A DNA stretch of 32,497 nt from CALFER01 sp964472395. GTDB lineage: Bacteria > CSSED10-310 > CALFER01. The stretch lies in contig CAYYMM010000044.1 of the NCBI GenBank assembly GCA_964472395.1, positions 1 through 32,497 of the forward strand, read 5' to 3'. The position numbers were made by a program, and so were the translations under genes. Under the pieces are notes generated by a model. It saw nothing but the letters and a program-made list of their open reading frames with translations. It ran no database searches and was not told the DNA's origin. Of this stretch, positions 1 through 7,038 are shown piece after piece (position 1 is the first letter of the stretch; each line of letters starts with the position of its first letter).

Positions 1-204
1 ATCGATCGGTGTAGACTGATCGTTAAGTGCGCACATCGACTGATAGATAGCCTGATGAGATTCTTTAAAAAAATCGGATGCCGAAATAATGTTAATGACT
101 GAGTTAAGTGCTGAGTTTCTCAGCAGCACGCCACCAAGAAGCGCACGTTCCGCTTCAAGATTGCACGGGGGCTTTCGTGCGGAGGAGTGATGGGTTGTCG
201 TCAT
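1..204 (-). CDS. dnaB: Replicative DNA helicase DnaB, N-terminal fragment
   Basis: DnaB is the hexameric 5'-3' replicative helicase. Only the first 68 codons lie in the window; the frame is open to base 1. The visible part is the N-terminal helical domain that contacts primase and helicase loader. It contains the family-typical stretch NLEAERALLGGVLL at residues 15-28 and later SASDFFKESHQAIY. The helicase core with Walker motifs is outside the window. The ATG at 204 lies 16 nt after the rplI stop, and the rplI-dnaB neighbourhood is widespread in bacteria, which supports the call. The upstream ribosome binding site is weak, so translation may be coupled to rplI. Confidence 0.93.
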   Translation of the reverse strand, partial: MTTTHHSSARKPPCNLEAERALLGGVLLRNSALNSVINIISASDFFKESHQAIYQSMCALNDQSTPID

Positions 205-220
205 GATATCCGTGACGACA

Positions 221-664
221 TCACTTGTTGACGACCCAGACTTTCAGTACCGATTCAATATCCTGCGCGAGTCTGACTTTGACAGAGTATATACCGAGTT
301 TTTTAATGGGTTCATCGAGCAGTATCTGCTTTTTCTCAAGGGTGATACCCTCCTCCTCGAGGCTTTTCATGATATCTTGCACGGTTACTGAACCGTACAG
401 TTTGTCGTTTTCGCCGGCTTGTCGAACGATCGAGCAAGAGATATTCCGAAGAGCCGCGGCGAGTTCTGAGGCATCCTTGAGTTTTCGTTGCTTGATGTTT
501 TCCTGTTTTTGATTTTCGCGCTGGCGTTGCTGAAGATGCGTTTCTGTCGCGGGTACAGCAAGCCCCTTCGGAATCAGGAAATTGCGCGCGTAGCCGTCAT
601 TGACGACGACCTTCTGGCCCTCTTTCCCTAAACCCTTGACGTTCGCTTTCAGTAAGAGTTCCAC
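221..664 (-). CDS. rplI: 50S ribosomal protein L9
   Basis: L9 binds 23S rRNA and bridges to a neighbouring ribosome. The 147-residue length is normal for the family. The N-terminal RNA-binding domain carries the classic GLGKEGQKVVVNDGYARNFL region at residues 12-31. A charged connecting helix follows at about 45-75, then the C-terminal domain. The start is a GTG at 664 with a strong AGGAGGG ribosome binding site about 8 nt upstream. The gene lies between rpsF and dnaB in the usual order, but rpsR, which normally sits between rpsF and rplI, is absent. Confidence 0.97.
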   Translation of the reverse strand: MELLLKANVKGLGKEGQKVVVNDGYARNFLIPKGLAVPATETHLQQRQRENQKQENIKQRKLKDASELAAALRNISCSIVRQAGENDKLYGSVTVQDIMKSLEEEGITLEKKQILLDEPIKKLGIYSVKVRLAQDIESVLKVWVVNK

Positions 665-691
665 TTCAGTTCCCTCCTGATTTCAAGGCAG

Positions 692-770
692 CGAGACGAT
701 CTTTCCCGAAGTAATCGAGCAGAACAAGACGAATCAAGAACCGAAGGGTAAGAACCGATTAGTCGTCTCG
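692..770 (-). repeat. Inverted repeat bracketing the rpsF-rplI gap
   Basis: Perfect 8-bp inverted repeat CGAGACGA / TCGTCTCG with arms at 692-699 and 763-770 and about 63 nt between them. One arm overlaps the last codons of rpsF. Inside, the transcript strand has two GGTTCTT copies and a possible small ACC-CTTC-GGT hairpin. In the transcript this would close a structured intergenic RNA exactly where rpsR is normally found. The repeat is seen directly; any folding or role is inference. Confidence 0.35.
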
Positions 771-1253
771 ATTCGAGGCGTCGTCACGACCGTCTTCGAA
801 GTCATCCTCTTCCTGGAAATCGTCACCGTCTCCCTCACGAGTCGGTTTACGTCGCGGTGCCTGATCCGATTCCCCGTCGTCAAAATGCCGGTCTGCATCC
901 GTAAAGGCAGTAGTCGATGTTTCGATTTTCTCGGCAATCGACTGTGCAATGGATAGCTGTGATTCATCGAGTCGGACGGTTTGAAACTTGATCACATCGT
1001 CGGTGATCTTGAACTGACGCTCAATCTCATCCTTGACCTTCGGTTCACCTTGAACATGCATCAGAACAAAGATGCCCTGGCGAAATTTGGCCACATCGTA
1101 AGCCAGATTTCGTTTGCCCCAGCGGGAGATCTTCGTAATCTGTCCGCCCATTCCCGTGATAATGCCCTGCCACTGAGAGATTCTCTGTTCAACGATTTCT
1201 GTGGCGAGATTCGGATTCATAATTGTAATCATCTCATAAATTTTTGCACTCAT
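759..1253 (-). CDS. rpsF: 30S ribosomal protein S6 with long acidic tail
   Basis: S6 is a small-subunit platform protein that normally pairs with S18. The S6 fold spans residues 1 to about 100, starting KIYEMITIMNPNL and including the conserved WGKRNLAYDVAKFRQGIFVLM stretch around residues 45-65. The 164-residue length exceeds the usual 95-135 because of an acidic, low-complexity C-terminal extension rich in Asp and Glu from about residue 118. Such acidic tails are common in S6. The ATG at 1253 sits 2 nt after the pth stop codon, so translation is probably coupled. The partner gene rpsR is not downstream. Confidence 0.96.
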   Translation of the reverse strand: MSAKIYEMITIMNPNLATEIVEQRISQWQGIITGMGGQITKISRWGKRNLAYDVAKFRQGIFVLMHVQGEPKVKDEIERQFKITDDVIKFQTVRLDESQLSIAQSIAEKIETSTTAFTDADRHFDDGESDQAPRRKPTREGDGDDFQEEDDFEDGRDDASNRDD

Positions 1254-1255
1254 CG

Positions 1256-1885
1256 CTAATCTGCAACCTCACTACGTTTGTTTGTTTCACCATCGACGCC
1301 GGTATCCGTTTGCTCCCGATGCGCCGAACGGCTGTTAAAAATATTCATGGCTTTCTGAATCCCTTCGAAAACGATGCAATCGACGGCATCAGCAGCCAGT
1401 TTCGTACCAAAGAAGAATCGTTCCTCTTCACCCCCGCTCGGTGGAGACAGAACATAATCGCTTGTCTCTGAGGTGGTCTCCGGTTTTCCGATTCCAATCC
1501 TAACACGGATAAACCCGGATTGGCCAGTGGATTGCACAATCGATTCGATGCCCTTGTGCCCGCCAGTCCCGCCACCATGTTTGATTCGAATTGCTCCCAG
1601 GGGGATATCGAGATCATCGTGGAGGACAATCAACTCACTCGGGGCAATGGCATGCTTACGAATCAAGTGTGATACCGGAACTCCGGATCGATTCATAAAC
1701 AGCATCGGCTTGACCAAGAGTGCCTCTTTCTGACCCAAGCAGATTCTGGATAACAAGCAATCACCGGCTCTCGACCAGCGTGGTCCGTGATGACGTGATT
1801 TCCAAAAGTCAAGAGCGATCCACCCGGCGTTATGCCGCGTTGTTTCGTATTGCATCCCGGGGTTACCGAGTCCGACAAGCAACAT
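1256..1885 (-). CDS. pth: Peptidyl-tRNA hydrolase
   Basis: Cytosolic esterase that releases tRNA from peptidyl-tRNA that has dropped off ribosomes. The 209-residue length fits bacterial Pth, with a somewhat long polar tail after about residue 190. Family signatures are VGLGNPGMQYETTRHNAGW at the N-terminus, which holds the catalytic His and the substrate-binding Asn, then KPMLFMNRSG, LIVLHDDLDIPLG with the catalytic Asp, and GGGTGGHKGIESI. The ATG at 1885 follows the rplY stop by 28 nt. Pairing with rplY and prs is a standard gene order. Confidence 0.97.
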   Translation of the reverse strand: MLLVGLGNPGMQYETTRHNAGWIALDFWKSRHHGPRWSRAGDCLLSRICLGQKEALLVKPMLFMNRSGVPVSHLIRKHAIAPSELIVLHDDLDIPLGAIRIKHGGGTGGHKGIESIVQSTGQSGFIRVRIGIGKPETTSETSDYVLSPPSGGEEERFFFGTKLAADAVDCIVFEGIQKAMNIFNSRSAHREQTDTGVDGETNKRSEVAD

Positions 1886-1913
1886 GCCCGATCGCGTTCA
1901 TCCGGATTCAGAA

Positions 1914-2564
1914 TCAACCGGCTTCTTTCGCTGCAGCTTTCGATTGGGTTTCCGGTGCAGCCGCTTCGACTTCCGCAGGTTGTGCTTCGGTCATTTTCAT
2001 TTCCTTGATCGCTGCGACAGTCACCATGACCCGATCAGTATCATCCAAAAACTCAACATTTGGATAGTTCTGAATGTCGCGAATAGCCAAGTTCTGTCCG
2101 ATATGGAGCGCTTCGACATTGACTTCGATGTATTCCGGAAGATGATCGGGGAGACATCGAATGGCGATCTCACGCATCAAAGTCTGCATGGCACCACCTT
2201 GCTCGGTCACACCGAATGCTTTACCGATGTAGACGATCGGGATGGATGTGGTCAGCTTGTGTCCACTCGTGATCTCGTAGAAATCGATGTGTGTGATTAA
2301 ACCCGTAACGGGGTCTTTCTGAACATCCTTGCACATGACCATGCAGGCGGTTTCGCCTTTGTCATCCGCTATATCCATTCCCCAGATACGATGCAAACCG
2401 CGTCCTGAAAACAGGCGGGTGGCTTCCATCCGATCGAGAGTCAATGGGATGCCCGTTTTCTTCGGCGCATAAATGACTGCTGGAATCAAACCTGCACTTC
2501 GCAGTTTTCTTGTGCCACTTTTACCAGTCTGAGTTCTGAGTTTTGCTTTTACCCGACTTTCCAT
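1914..2564 (-). CDS. rplY: 50S ribosomal protein L25, CTC-type
   Basis: L25/CTC binds 5S rRNA. At 216 residues this is the long form: an N-terminal L25 domain (about 1-95, with RKLRSAGLIPAVIY) followed by the TL5/CTC C-terminal beta domain (about 100-185, with DFYEITSGHKL and VNVEALHIGQNLAIRDI). The last 30 residues are an Ala/Glu-rich tail. The ATG at 2564 has a good GGAGG ribosome binding site. The gene follows prs by about 50 nt and precedes pth, as in many Gram-negative genomes. Confidence 0.96.
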   Translation of the reverse strand: MESRVKAKLRTQTGKSGTRKLRSAGLIPAVIYAPKKTGIPLTLDRMEATRLFSGRGLHRIWGMDIADDKGETACMVMCKDVQKDPVTGLITHIDFYEITSGHKLTTSIPIVYIGKAFGVTEQGGAMQTLMREIAIRCLPDHLPEYIEVNVEALHIGQNLAIRDIQNYPNVEFLDDTDRVMVTVAAIKEMKMTEAQPAEVEAAAPETQSKAAAKEAG

Positions 2565-2615
2565 GTTTTATTCCTCCAAGACATCCACATATCTCACAAC
2601 AGCGACGGTGGATTG

Positions 2616-3572
2616 CTATACAAAAAGAGAACTAATCGACGTTTCCATATGGATCCGTTTGATGGCTTCCGCCAGAAGTGGAGCGATGGTCAGAATGCGA
2701 ATCTTCGTGTTGTCTCCAATGGTGCTCCGCGGTGAGATCGTATTTGTAACGATGACCTCATCCAGATTGGTATTACTTTCAATGCGATCGATGGCGGGTG
2801 GAGAAAAAACGGCATGAGTACCACATGCCACCACCTTTTCCGCGCCGGCTTCCTTGAGTGCACCAACAGCCTTCATGAGTGTTCCGGCCGTATCGATGAT
2901 ATCGTCGAGGATCAGGACATTACGATTGCGGACATCCCCGATGATCCGGATCGATTCCGCAACATTAGGGCTTTCTCTGCGTTTGTCGGCGACCGCAAGA
3001 TCCGTATTGAGACATTTCGCAAGAAAACGTGCTCGCTCAACGCCACCGGCATCCGGCGATACGATCATGAGATTTTTAGCATAGGATTGTTTTTTGATGT
3101 ATTCGAGAAAAACCGGGGTAGCGTAGAGATGATCCACCGGAATCGTAAAGAATCCCTGAATCTGTCCGGCATGAAGATCCATGGTGAGAATTCTGTGAGC
3201 GCCTGCGATGGTGAGCAGATCCGCGACAAGACGAGCAGTGATAGGGACACGGGGCTTGTCCTTTCGATCCTGCCGGGCATAGCCGTAATATGGTAGAACC
3301 GCCGTTATTCTCTGGGCCGATGCGCGCCGTGCCGCGTCGATCATGACGAGCAGTTCCATCAGGTTTTCGTTGGCGGGTGCACAGGTCGGCTGGACGATGA
3401 ACACGTCCTTGCCGCGGATGTTCTCCTGAATCTGCAAGTGTATCTCACCATCGGCAAAGCGATCCACGTCAATTACACCCGGACGGATCGACAGGTATTC
3501 GCAGATCTCCTGTCCCAATCTCGGATGTGCTTTGCCGAAGAATACCCTCATGGTATCCCGGATGGCATCCAT
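2616..3572 (-). CDS. prs: Ribose-phosphate pyrophosphokinase (PRPP synthetase)
   Basis: Makes PRPP from ribose 5-phosphate and ATP for nucleotide, His, Trp and NAD synthesis. Family signatures include DVFIVQPTCAPANENLMELL, the YYGYARQDRKD ATP-binding flexible region, TMDLHAGQIQGFF, and the PRPP loop LILDDIIDTAGT. The start is uncertain. An ATG at 3572 has a GGAG ribosome binding site at good spacing and gives 318 residues. An ATG at 3551 gives 311 residues and aligns best with the usual MKLF-type start. An ATG at 3596 (326 residues) is also open. The gene follows tRNA-Gln directly and heads the prs-rplY-pth block. Confidence 0.96.
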   Translation of the reverse strand: MDAIRDTMRVFFGKAHPRLGQEICEYLSIRPGVIDVDRFADGEIHLQIQENIRGKDVFIVQPTCAPANENLMELLVMIDAARRASAQRITAVLPYYGYARQDRKDKPRVPITARLVADLLTIAGAHRILTMDLHAGQIQGFFTIPVDHLYATPVFLEYIKKQSYAKNLMIVSPDAGGVERARFLAKCLNTDLAVADKRRESPNVAESIRIIGDVRNRNVLILDDIIDTAGTLMKAVGALKEAGAEKVVACGTHAVFSPPAIDRIESNTNLDEVIVTNTISPRSTIGDNTKIRILTIAPLLAEAIKRIHMETSISSLFV

Positions 3573-3623
3573 TCCCGCTCCATCTTGCCAATTCATGCAG
3601 TTAAAACCCCTCTATCAGAGATG

Positions 3624-3695
3624 CTGGGGCGGAAGGATTCGAACCCTCACATGTCGGGACCAAAACCCGATGCCTTACCATTTGGCGACGCCCCA
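3624..3695 (-). tRNA. tRNA-Gln (anticodon UUG)
   Basis: A cloverleaf can be drawn by eye on the minus strand. The 7-bp acceptor stem pairs TGGGGCG with CGCCCCA, with discriminator G at 3624. The 5-bp anticodon stem pairs TCGGG with CCCGA around the loop TTTTGGT, giving anticodon UUG. The T-arm contains GGTTCGAATCC. The CCA end is not encoded. The tRNA sits 21 nt after the ispE stop and before prs, the same place as in many Deltaproteobacteria and Gammaproteobacteria, so it is probably processed out of the operon transcript. Confidence 0.96.
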
Positions 3696-3716
3696 GTTTC
3701 GCATTCTCAAGGCAAA

Positions 3717-4568
3717 TCAGTCGACTGTTTCTACGCACCGGACCCACTGGAATCGATACTCGGCCGCACTACGAGCCTCTTCAGCTTGTTCGATGGACTC
3801 AAAAACACCAAACACTGTCCCACCGCTCCCAGAGACTATGGCTCGACGTGCACCATTCTTCTTCAGCCAATCCAGTGCTTCACCGATGACCGGATACTGT
3901 TGTACGACAACCGGTTCCAAATCATTGGAAATATGATCAAGAACCAAAGCAGTCCAGGCCGGATCGACCCGTGAAGCGGGACGTATATTAAGAGGCTGTC
4001 TGGGGGTTGTCAAGTTTAAGTTTAGTCCACGATAGATCATGGGCGTCGGCACAGGGAATCCCGGATTGATTAGCAGAAGCGGTAACCGATCAATCGGTTG
4101 AACCGGCGTGATGACTTCTCCCCTGCCTTCCGCGAGCGCAGTTCCCCGATGCAGGAAAAACGGCACATCCGATCCAAGTTGCGCCGCCAGCTCACCAAGT
4201 CGACGAATCGAAACGGGTTCACCAAAATGGCGATTTAAGAACTGCAGTACCGTGCCGGCATTCGAGGATCCCCCTCCCATACCTCCACCAATCGGTATTT
4301 CCTTTTTCAACTGGATATCTGCGCCAAACTCGATGGCTGTCTCACATTGAAATGAACGAATCGCCCGTATTATGAGATTGTCTTCGTCGCATGAGAGGCC
4401 TGGAACGTCGGCAGTCAATGTTACAGCTGAATCGCGCCAGACCCACTCGATTCGATCGTGCAAGGAAACTGTCTGCATGACCGAATAGATCTCGTGAAAT
4501 CCATCCGTCCGTTTATACAGCACCCTAAGAATCAAATTGATCTTGGCCGGAGATATTAGTTCGATCAT
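3717..4568 (-). CDS. ispE: 4-diphosphocytidyl-2-C-methyl-D-erythritol kinase
   Basis: GHMP-family kinase of the MEP (non-mevalonate) isoprenoid pathway; it phosphorylates the 2-hydroxyl of CDP-methylerythritol. The N-terminal SPAKINLILRVLYKRTDGFHE is diagnostic, with catalytic Lys and Asp in the usual places. The glycine-rich ATP loop is PIGGGMGGGSSNAG, and the C-terminal GHMP motif is IVSGSGGTVFGVF. I prefer the ATG at 4568: it overlaps the stop of the upstream LolB-like gene as ATGA and has GGAGG about 10 nt upstream. An ATG at 4577 would be only 1 nt from that site. The resulting length of 283 residues is typical. Confidence 0.95.
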   Translation of the reverse strand: MIELISPAKINLILRVLYKRTDGFHEIYSVMQTVSLHDRIEWVWRDSAVTLTADVPGLSCDEDNLIIRAIRSFQCETAIEFGADIQLKKEIPIGGGMGGGSSNAGTVLQFLNRHFGEPVSIRRLGELAAQLGSDVPFFLHRGTALAEGRGEVITPVQPIDRLPLLLINPGFPVPTPMIYRGLNLNLTTPRQPLNIRPASRVDPAWTALVLDHISNDLEPVVVQQYPVIGEALDWLKKNGARRAIVSGSGGTVFGVFESIEQAEEARSAAEYRFQWVRCVETVD

Positions 4569-5221
4569 CGAATCCATTCCTCCAACAGCCTTCGAATCTC
4601 ACTCGAATCACATTCTTCGTACTCCTCCGTATCCGTCCGATCAAGACATCCTTCGATACGCAGATCCGGAAGCTGCATCCATGTCAATCGCACCTCTAGA
4701 TCCAGATCCTGATTGTACAGAACAACAGCTTGCAATCCTGACTCTGAGTCCGGGACCAATGAAAGTGTCGTGTTTCGATTCAGGCACAGTGAATCCGGCA
4801 GATTCATACTTTTCGAACTCATGACGTCCAGAATCCGGAACAGCGTGTTTCCATCAAGTTCGATACCGATTGCCCTAATGGTGCTCCGGTCAAGAGATCG
4901 AAACTGGACCGCACACCGGGATCTCAGATCGATCACACGCCCGTGCCGGCGATCGCATTGAAAAAGCCAGACTGAGTTCCCGGCAGCGTCCAGGATTTCA
5001 GCGCGGAGCTTGCCGTTTTCATTCGTGCAGACCATCACCGAAAATCCAACTCGGCGATCCGGTGTCTGCAGCTGCATTCTCAGGAGTCCCGACAATCCCG
5101 AAACAGTCGTTGGATTCGGGGAAGGCACTCGCCGACAATCGACTAAAAGCAGGAGAGCGAGCAGTAACAATACCCATCGATGCAGTATGGTCCTTCTCGA
5201 TGACAGATCAGTGATGAGCAT
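4565..5221 (-). CDS. LolB-like outer-membrane lipoprotein
   Basis: Predicted envelope lipoprotein of 218 residues. Residues 15-29 form a very hydrophobic signal segment ending LLVDC. Cys29 would be the lipidated residue, but Asp at -1 is unusual for a lipobox, so lipidation is uncertain. The remainder (VSGLSGLLRMQLQTPDRRVGFSVM and later alternating beta-like stretches) resembles the LolB/DUF4292 fold that receives lipoproteins at the outer membrane. Position is the best support: lolB lies directly upstream of ispE in many Proteobacteria. The gene overlaps the preceding TPR gene by 14 nt and ispE by 4 nt, implying translational coupling. Assignment to LolB is inference from weak similarity plus synteny. 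Confidence 0.6.
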   Translation of the reverse strand: MLITDLSSRRTILHRWVLLLLALLLLVDCRRVPSPNPTTVSGLSGLLRMQLQTPDRRVGFSVMVCTNENGKLRAEILDAAGNSVWLFQCDRRHGRVIDLRSRCAVQFRSLDRSTIRAIGIELDGNTLFRILDVMSSKSMNLPDSLCLNRNTTLSLVPDSESGLQAVVLYNQDLDLEVRLTWMQLPDLRIEGCLDRTDTEEYEECDSSEIRRLLEEWIR

Positions 5222-6968
5222 TCAAAGACTTCAGGCGGTCCTGATACGAGCGGTTTTCGGGATCGATTTGCAGGGCACGTGTTAATGCATCCCGTGCATC
5301 ATCGGTTCGACCGGCTGCGATCAGCGCTTGTGCGAGATGATCAAGAATGACCGCGTCATCCGGCAACAATCGTGCAGCTTTTTCGAGAAACTCGACCGCC
5401 TGGGCGTATTGGTCGAGGCGGAAATGCACCCAACCCATGCTGTCCAGGAACGCAGGGTTTTCCGGCTCCAGAACTAATGCCTGCTCGATCATGCGAAACG
5501 CGCGATCGAGTTCCTGGTCATAATCCGCCAAGGTATATCCGATAAAATTCAACACCTCGGCATCGTTCGGATTCACGACCAACAGCGGTTCGGCTGTGAA
5601 CACCGCTTTGCTCCAGTCGTCCCGTTCTTCGTATGCATACGCCAGCGCAAGGATTAACCTCCGATCGTCTGGAATGATCTGACATGCCGTTTCGAGCACG
5701 GACACCGTTTTCTCCGTATAGTCATGCTTCCGATACAATCCGGCAAGAGCGATGTACAGGTGAGGTTCCTTTGGAATGCGCTGAATCGCTTGCTCGATCA
5801 ATCGTAACCCACCCACAAGATCGCCGTTGTTGTCCATCATCTCAGCGACCACCTCAATCAGAAAAACATTATCCGGATTTCGTTCGAGAATCGGAGTAAG
5901 GATTTCGAGACCGGCCTGCCATTCCTTTCGGTCTGCGTACGTCAGACCGAGATATGTCTTCGCTTCCGAATTTTCCGGATATCGTCTCAGTACATCTTTT
6001 AAGTAGGTTACAGCTTCTCCGGTCTCCCCTGAGAACAGCTTAAGTTTACCGATAAAAACCCGCGCATTTTGGTCAGCGATGGGGTTATCGAGTAAGGGAG
6101 TCAGCATCTCGTTCGCTTTCAAATAGTCCCCTCGGTCTGTATAGATGGTCGCCAGCTGAAATCGCGGTTCGATCATTTTAGGGTATTCCTGAACAAGCCT
6201 TTCGAAAATGACCGCCGCATCATCTGATTTATTCAGTTTCAAACGAGTCACTGCAAGATTAAAACGCGCTTCATAATCATCCGGAACACGTTGCAGATAC
6301 ATCTCATATTCCGACTCTGCTTCAGCAAATCGCCCGCCTGTGGCATAAGCAAGCGCTAGTGTTCTTGAAACTTTCTCGGATCCCGGAAATGTATCTCGCG
6401 CACGTTTCAGCATGTCGATGGCATCAGACTGTCTAGAAATCTCGGTCAGGATCGATGCGAGTTTCAGGACGACATCCAGATCCGAAGGATCAGCCGTATA
6501 GACTGGCTCTAAATATTGAAACGCAACATGGAACTCACGTCGTTCAATACTTCGATCCGTCATGAACACCCGCAACTCCATCTGATCCGGAAACCGCTTT
6601 AAACCTTCTCGTGCCACTTCAATAGAGCGATCTACGAGGCTTGTCGCGAGCTTCTGATCGGTGGCATATCCAGCAAGTTCAAGCCAGAAGCGGGCGCAAT
6701 GAAGCCAGATTCCGGGCACATCGCCGTGCTGAGACAGAAGGTCGTCCATTCCTTTCATCGCAAGTTCGTATTCTCCGGAGAAATGAATGTAGTTTGCATT
6801 CAGAACTCCGTAATACAGGTCGGCTCGCGATTCTGTCGTGCGCTTGACGAATCCGTTTCCGGACTCTGGAGGTCTGTGCCAACACCCTACCAGAACAATC
6901 AACAGTCCGGCGGGGATGATCCAATTCAGAATTGAGTTTTGTGTCGAATGTTTCATCCGTTTCTTCAC
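5208..6968 (-). CDS. TPR-repeat lipoprotein
   Basis: A 586-residue predicted lipoprotein made almost wholly of tetratricopeptide repeats. The signal peptide ends in a good lipobox, LVGC, with Cys29. At least ten TPR units follow from about residue 50 to the end, recognisable by recurring patterns such as ETGEAVTYLKDVLRRYPENS and FLDSMGWVHFRLDQYAQAVE. TPRs mediate protein-protein contact, and in the envelope such proteins often organise outer-membrane assemblies. The start is a GTG at 6968; an ATG at 6956 is equally possible. The gene heads the lolB-like/ispE/tRNA/prs block, suggesting an envelope-biogenesis role, but its partner cannot be read from the sequence. Confidence 0.85.
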   Translation of the reverse strand: MKKRMKHSTQNSILNWIIPAGLLIVLVGCWHRPPESGNGFVKRTTESRADLYYGVLNANYIHFSGEYELAMKGMDDLLSQHGDVPGIWLHCARFWLELAGYATDQKLATSLVDRSIEVAREGLKRFPDQMELRVFMTDRSIERREFHVAFQYLEPVYTADPSDLDVVLKLASILTEISRQSDAIDMLKRARDTFPGSEKVSRTLALAYATGGRFAEAESEYEMYLQRVPDDYEARFNLAVTRLKLNKSDDAAVIFERLVQEYPKMIEPRFQLATIYTDRGDYLKANEMLTPLLDNPIADQNARVFIGKLKLFSGETGEAVTYLKDVLRRYPENSEAKTYLGLTYADRKEWQAGLEILTPILERNPDNVFLIEVVAEMMDNNGDLVGGLRLIEQAIQRIPKEPHLYIALAGLYRKHDYTEKTVSVLETACQIIPDDRRLILALAYAYEERDDWSKAVFTAEPLLVVNPNDAEVLNFIGYTLADYDQELDRAFRMIEQALVLEPENPAFLDSMGWVHFRLDQYAQAVEFLEKAARLLPDDAVILDHLAQALIAAGRTDDARDALTRALQIDPENRSYQDRLKSLNAHH

Positions 6969-6995
6969 TTCCAGGAAAATCCAGATCAGGCAATC

Positions 6996-7025
6996 AGATT
7001 ACGCCTAAAGAGGGAACGGAGTCAA
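6996..7025 (-). promoter_or_regulatory. Candidate sigma-70 promoter upstream of the TPR-lolB-ispE-prs block
   Basis: In the 70-nt gap behind the radical SAM gene, the minus strand shows TTGACT (7025-7020), an 18-nt spacer and TAATCT (7001-6996). The -35 matches 5 of 6 consensus bases and the -10 only 3 of 6. A start would fall about 20 nt upstream of the TPR start codon. Prediction by eye only. Confidence 0.3.
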
Positions 7026-7038
7026 AAACCAATCCGAA

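Noticed and set aside
734..967. A 77-codon minus-strand frame near the expected place of rpsR
   Set aside because: It lies almost wholly inside the rpsF tail in another frame and its sequence has none of the S18 landmarks.
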